Source of the DNA: Avelusimicrobium sp963660385
GTDB lineage: Bacteria > Elusimicrobiota > Elusimicrobia > Elusimicrobiales > Elusimicrobiaceae
Length of the DNA stretch: 8,206 nt
Direction: 5' to 3'
NCBI GenBank assembly: GCA_963660385.1
Contig: CAVKWQ010000068.1
Coordinates: 1-8,206 of the forward strand
Numbering within the stretch: the stretch's first letter is position 1; each line of letters begins with the position of its first letter. Under the pieces are notes generated by a model that searched no databases, was not told where the DNA came from, and worked only from the letters and a program-made list of their open reading frames with translations. The translations under genes were made by a program, and so were the position numbers. This document shows positions 5,937 through 8,206 of this stretch, piece after piece.

Positions 5937-5953
5937 CCACTAAAATATAGGCC

Positions 5954-7261
5954 TTATATCACGTCGTATTCGCACCCGGCAAATTCCTTTACGCCCAAAT
6001 TTCTGGGGTGGACGGGCGCCGCAAAGGTCAGCGCGAGTGCGTCAGCCAAGTCCGGGCTTTGTCCGCACCGCTCCTTTAATTTATCCTTGGACTCCAAACG
6101 CATCCGCCCCGCCGCGTCGTACTCGTAGCACACTTGGCACAAATCGGCCTTTAATTCGGGCGACGGCGGTAACGCGCCTCCGGCCTTTAACCAGCGGGCC
6201 ATTTCGCCCCACATTTCCGCCCGTTTGTTGGCATACTGCGCGGGGAACAAGGAAGTTCCGCCAAAGGGAACCTCCGTTACGCAAAAACCCAGTTGGCGCA
6301 AGCGGTCAATCACGCCCCCGCCACACCCGGCATCTACAAACACGCCGTCCGGGCGGAAGAGGTTTATCTGCCGCGCAGCACGGTCGGCTAACGTCATATT
6401 GTCAATACGACGGAACACCAGCGGCTCAAATGTTTTTAACCCCTGGCGGCAAAAAATAACGCTCCTGTCGTCGCCAAAGCGGGCGGGGTCAATGCCTATA
6501 ATTTTAGGGGCAAAGCGCACCTCGGCCGGGCTATACACGCGGGAGCAGGCGGACAGCACTAAATCTATGGGAATTAACACATTTTCCGCGCTGGCGGTAA
6601 AATCACACAGATATTCTTGGCGGAAAATGGTGTCCGGCGTTTCACGCTTTAAGCGCGCCAGTTCGGCAGGAGAAATTACGCCCGACTCGTCCGCCCGAAA
6701 AACGCCCGTCCACCAAACACCCGGCTCGGATAAAGCGGCCTTTTGCGCCCGGTTAAAAAGTTCAAAAAAGGCGTTCTGCCCTTTTGGCGTGCCCATAAAA
6801 ACCGCCCACCCCTCGCGCGACAAAAGCATCGGGCGGATGATTTCGGTAAATACATCGGGCTTGATTTGGGCGTATTCGTCCAGCACCACTCCGTCGGCAT
6901 AGGTGCCGCGCAGGGCATCGGGGTTATCGGCCCCGCACACCCAAATCCGCGCGCCGTTAGGCAAACGGACGGACAGTTCACTTTCGTTTACAGTAACGTC
7001 CGGCAGGGGCGCGGTATAGCGTTTGACATAATCCCAGGCAATCATTTTGGCCTGCTTTAAAAAGGGCGCAATATAAAAATACCGCGCGTGCGGGAGCGGA
7101 TTTTGCAGGGCCTTTTTAAGCAAATGGTTGACGGCGCAAACCGTTTTGCCCAGTTGGCGGTGCGTAACGAGCACGCAAAAACGGTGGCTTTCCAACTGCG
7201 GGTGAATTTGCGCCTGCACGGGGCGCGGAGAATATGGGATAACGATACGGGTCTTATTCAT
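5954..7261 (-). CDS. terL: Terminase large subunit (DNA-packaging ATPase/nuclease)
   Basis: This 435-residue motor protein docks on the portal, pumps genome DNA into the procapsid and cuts the concatemer. The ATPase half shows a variant Walker A, THRQLGKT (33-40), Walker B VVLDE (125-129) and the coupling motif GTPKG (157-161). The RNase H-like nuclease half shows three acidic positions: Asp258 in GIDPARFGDD, Asp310 in VFVDAG, and Asp407 in SPDLADA. Length and motif spacing are normal. I start it at MNK (7261), not at the ATG six codons upstream, because GGGAGG lies 7 nt before 7261 and the ATG overlaps the TerS stop as ATGA, a classic coupled arrangement. Confidence 0.95.
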   Translation of the reverse strand: MNKTRIVIPYSPRPVQAQIHPQLESHRFCVLVTHRQLGKTVCAVNHLLKKALQNPLPHARYFYIAPFLKQAKMIAWDYVKRYTAPLPDVTVNESELSVRLPNGARIWVCGADNPDALRGTYADGVVLDEYAQIKPDVFTEIIRPMLLSREGWAVFMGTPKGQNAFFELFNRAQKAALSEPGVWWTGVFRADESGVISPAELARLKRETPDTIFRQEYLCDFTASAENVLIPIDLVLSACSRVYSPAEVRFAPKIIGIDPARFGDDRSVIFCRQGLKTFEPLVFRRIDNMTLADRAARQINLFRPDGVFVDAGCGGGVIDRLRQLGFCVTEVPFGGTSLFPAQYANKRAEMWGEMARWLKAGGALPPSPELKADLCQVCYEYDAAGRMRLESKDKLKERCGQSPDLADALALTFAAPVHPRNLGVKEFAGCEYDVI

Positions 7262-7659
7262 TTGTTTTCCTCCCAGCACACGACGATATCCGGGCGATCA
7301 GCGTCCTCTTTTCCGTCCTTCCACCCCAAAAGGTTTTTGGCGGTAAACACCGCAAAGGACGAGGAATAATTGCCGCGCAAACTGTTTTGGATGAGGATGT
7401 TACTTTGCAAGTCGCGCGCCTTTTGGGCGGCCAAGCGGAAGGCGGGGTGCTTTTTCTCCCAAGAGGAAAGAACCTCGCAGGTGGTGCCCAGCATTTTGGC
7501 AAAGGCCGCAAAGGTGGGCAATTCGGCGGCGGTTTCCACCAAACTGATACTGCCGTCGCGCTTTTGCACTTCGGTAACGGTAAACGGGGCCACATTAAAA
7601 AAAGCAAGCAGACGCTCGCAATATTCCGACTGATAGGAAAGCGGTTTTTTGGCTGGCAT
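7258..7659 (-). CDS. terS: Terminase small subunit
   Basis: This 133-residue protein recognises phage DNA and presents it to the large subunit. A helix-turn-helix-type region is visible as ELPTFAAFAKMLGTTCEVLSSW (46-67), followed by HPAFRLAAQKARDLQ (71-85) and a conserved tail AVFTAKNLLGWKD (103-115). This pattern is shared by the P22 Gp3-like and related small terminases. The chosen ATG at 7659 has GGAG 9 nt upstream. The reading frame also extends to a TTG at 7692, which lacks such a site. The gene is the first behind the strong promoter at 7801-7829, with a leader of about 135 nt, and its stop overlaps the terL start. Confidence 0.88.
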   Translation of the reverse strand: MPAKKPLSYQSEYCERLLAFFNVAPFTVTEVQKRDGSISLVETAAELPTFAAFAKMLGTTCEVLSSWEKKHPAFRLAAQKARDLQSNILIQNSLRGNYSSSFAVFTAKNLLGWKDGKEDADRPDIVVCWEENK

Positions 7660-7760
7660 ATTGAAAAACTCCAAATAAGAATTACGGGACAATGAAAAAT
7701 CCCGTTTTGCATATTCGGAAAGTAAAAGGAAAGCGTGGGCGGAGTGCCCGGAGATAAAAA

Positions 7761-7792
7761 AATTACAAACCGCTTTTTTGCGTTTTGTAATT
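7761..7792. promoter_or_regulatory. 32-bp inverted repeat at the terminase transcript start
   Basis: Two 13-nt arms, AATTACAAACCGC (7761-7773) and GCGTTTTGTAATT (7780-7792), match at 12 of 13 positions around a run of six T (A on the minus strand). With the promoter at 7801-7829 the transcript should start near 7794, so the repeat covers roughly +3 to +34. It may be a repressor operator or a 5' hairpin that protects the terminase mRNA. The remaining leader (7660-7760) has two smaller stems: ACGGGA/TCCCGT at 7684-7705 and GGGC/GCCC at 7737-7749. No small gene is seen there. Confidence 0.7.
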
Positions 7793-7800
7793 ATATATAT

Positions 7801-7829
7801 ATTATAGCAAAGTATTTTTTATTTGTCAA
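7801..7829 (-). promoter_or_regulatory. Perfect-consensus sigma-70 promoter for terS-terL
   Basis: On the minus strand TTGACA (7829-7824) and TATAAT (7806-7801) are separated by exactly 17 bp, matching the consensus at all 12 positions. It is embedded in AT-rich DNA just after the stop of the upstream hypothetical gene and directs transcription into terS. A promoter this strong in front of late genes normally needs control, which the adjoining inverted repeat could provide. Confidence 0.88.
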
Positions 7830-7830
7830 A

Positions 7831-8142
7831 TTAATTTTGCAAGAAAAATAAATTGGCCTTAAAATCACACGCAAAAAACGGCACGCCCTTTATAGGGCAC
7901 AAAAAGGGCATAAAGCGCCGCTCTTGCTTAAAATACCGCCACGTTAAAGAGGGTTCTTCCTCGGGCAAAAGCGCCCGGTTTTCGTCCGCAAAAAAGCGGT
8001 TATACACGCTTATCAACGCCTGCAAATAAGCATCGTCCGCAGGCGACGATAAACGCCCGCGCACGCCGTCCACCGGGGCAGATAAACGCGCCGCCCGGGC
8101 AAAAATGCGGTTTTCCAAGTCAATTTTAGCGGATAAGTTCAT
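7831..8142 (-). CDS. Hypothetical protein upstream of the terminase operon
   Basis: The product has 103 residues if it starts at ATG 8142. It is not recognised. It reads like a real soluble protein: a charged N-terminal helix (KIDLENRIFARAARL), a segment DDAYLQALISVYNRFFADEN near 46-65, an acidic LPEEEPSLTW stretch, and an aromatic, Cys-containing C-terminal part (FLCPIKGVPFFACDF). No good Shine-Dalgarno sequence precedes 8142. The frame continues to an ATG at 8187, but that would place a terminator-like hairpin inside the coding region, so I prefer 8142. Its stop lies 1 nt from the -35 element of the terminase promoter, with no terminator between. It could be the last gene of an upstream phage operon. 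Confidence 0.5.
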   Translation of the reverse strand: MNLSAKIDLENRIFARAARLSAPVDGVRGRLSSPADDAYLQALISVYNRFFADENRALLPEEEPSLTWRYFKQERRFMPFLCPIKGVPFFACDFKANLFFLQN

Positions 8143-8160
8143 AAACAAGGCAATAACTAT

Positions 8161-8184
8161 CCCCCGGCGTAGCCGGGGGTTTTT
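8161..8184 (+). terminator. Strong intrinsic terminator, plus orientation
   Basis: A perfect 8-bp stem, CCCCCGGC (8161-8168) with GCCGGGGG (8172-8179), closes a GTA loop and is followed by five T (8180-8184). On the minus strand the stem is preceded by AAAAA and followed by ATAGTTATT, a much poorer tail. No plus-strand gene ends to its left, so it would stop antisense transcription, or it may work inefficiently for a minus-strand gene beyond the right edge. Confidence 0.75.
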
Positions 8185-8206
8185 CATATGCGGGCCCTGC
8201 CCTCTA

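Noticed and set aside
7262..7279. TerL starting six codons earlier at ATG 7279
   Set aside because: That extension encodes the GGGAGG ribosome site of the better start at 7261, which overlaps the terS stop as ATGA.
7660..7692. Longer terS starting at TTG 7692
   Set aside because: TTG without a ribosome site, whereas ATG 7659 has GGAG 9 nt upstream.
7254..7712. 152-codon minus-strand frame covering terS in another phase
   Set aside because: The terS frame has the recognisable small-terminase pattern and a good ribosome site; this frame has neither.
1..8206. CRISPR arrays, tRNA genes, rRNA, insertion sequences or attachment sites
   Set aside because: I looked for regularly spaced repeats, cloverleaf-like segments, transposase motifs and flanking direct repeats and saw none that could be supported.

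Overview
The window holds most of the DNA-packaging and head-assembly block of a tailed phage or prophage, read right to left on the minus strand. The order is small terminase, large terminase, portal (head-tail connector), a small basic protein, a Bbp19-like protein, a scaffold-like protein, major capsid protein and a Bbp16-like capsid cement protein. This gene set and order match the Bordetella phage BPP-1 type of short-tailed phage (podovirus). BPP-1 uses a rearranged HK97-like capsid fold and a separate cement protein. The family assignments come from recognising sequence patterns; no database search was run. The sequence alone does not show whether this is an integrated prophage or a free phage, because no integrase, repressor or attachment site lies in the window. 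The host cannot be named with confidence. Mid-range G+C in genes, very AT-rich intergenic DNA, consensus sigma-70-type promoters and a Sec signal peptide suggest a bacterium, probably with two membranes. My weak impression is an Elusimicrobiota-like gut bacterium.

Layout from right to left, in transcription order. At 8161-8184 is a strong intrinsic terminator hairpin facing right. At 7831-8142 is a hypothetical protein. At 7801-7829 is a perfect-consensus promoter (TTGACA, 17 bp, TATAAT) for the terminase operon, followed at the expected transcript start by a 32-bp inverted repeat. TerS (7258-7659) and TerL (5954-7261) overlap by ATGA. The block is then interrupted by about 1.8 kb that is not part of the usual head module: a secreted ChaN/TIKI-like protein (4709-5866) and, on the opposite strand, a 59-residue two-helix membrane protein (4263-4442) with its own ribosome site and terminator. 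Both look like phage cargo ('moron') genes. A second strong minus-strand promoter (4591-4620) lies between them and probably restarts transcription into the head genes (4179 down to 268). That transcript would run antisense across the membrane-protein gene.

From the portal to the cement protein the genes are packed with gaps of 10 nt or less, or with ATGA overlaps, consistent with one translationally coupled operon. The left 267 bases contain several inverted repeats and unusually few stop codons in several frames, but no gene I can defend.
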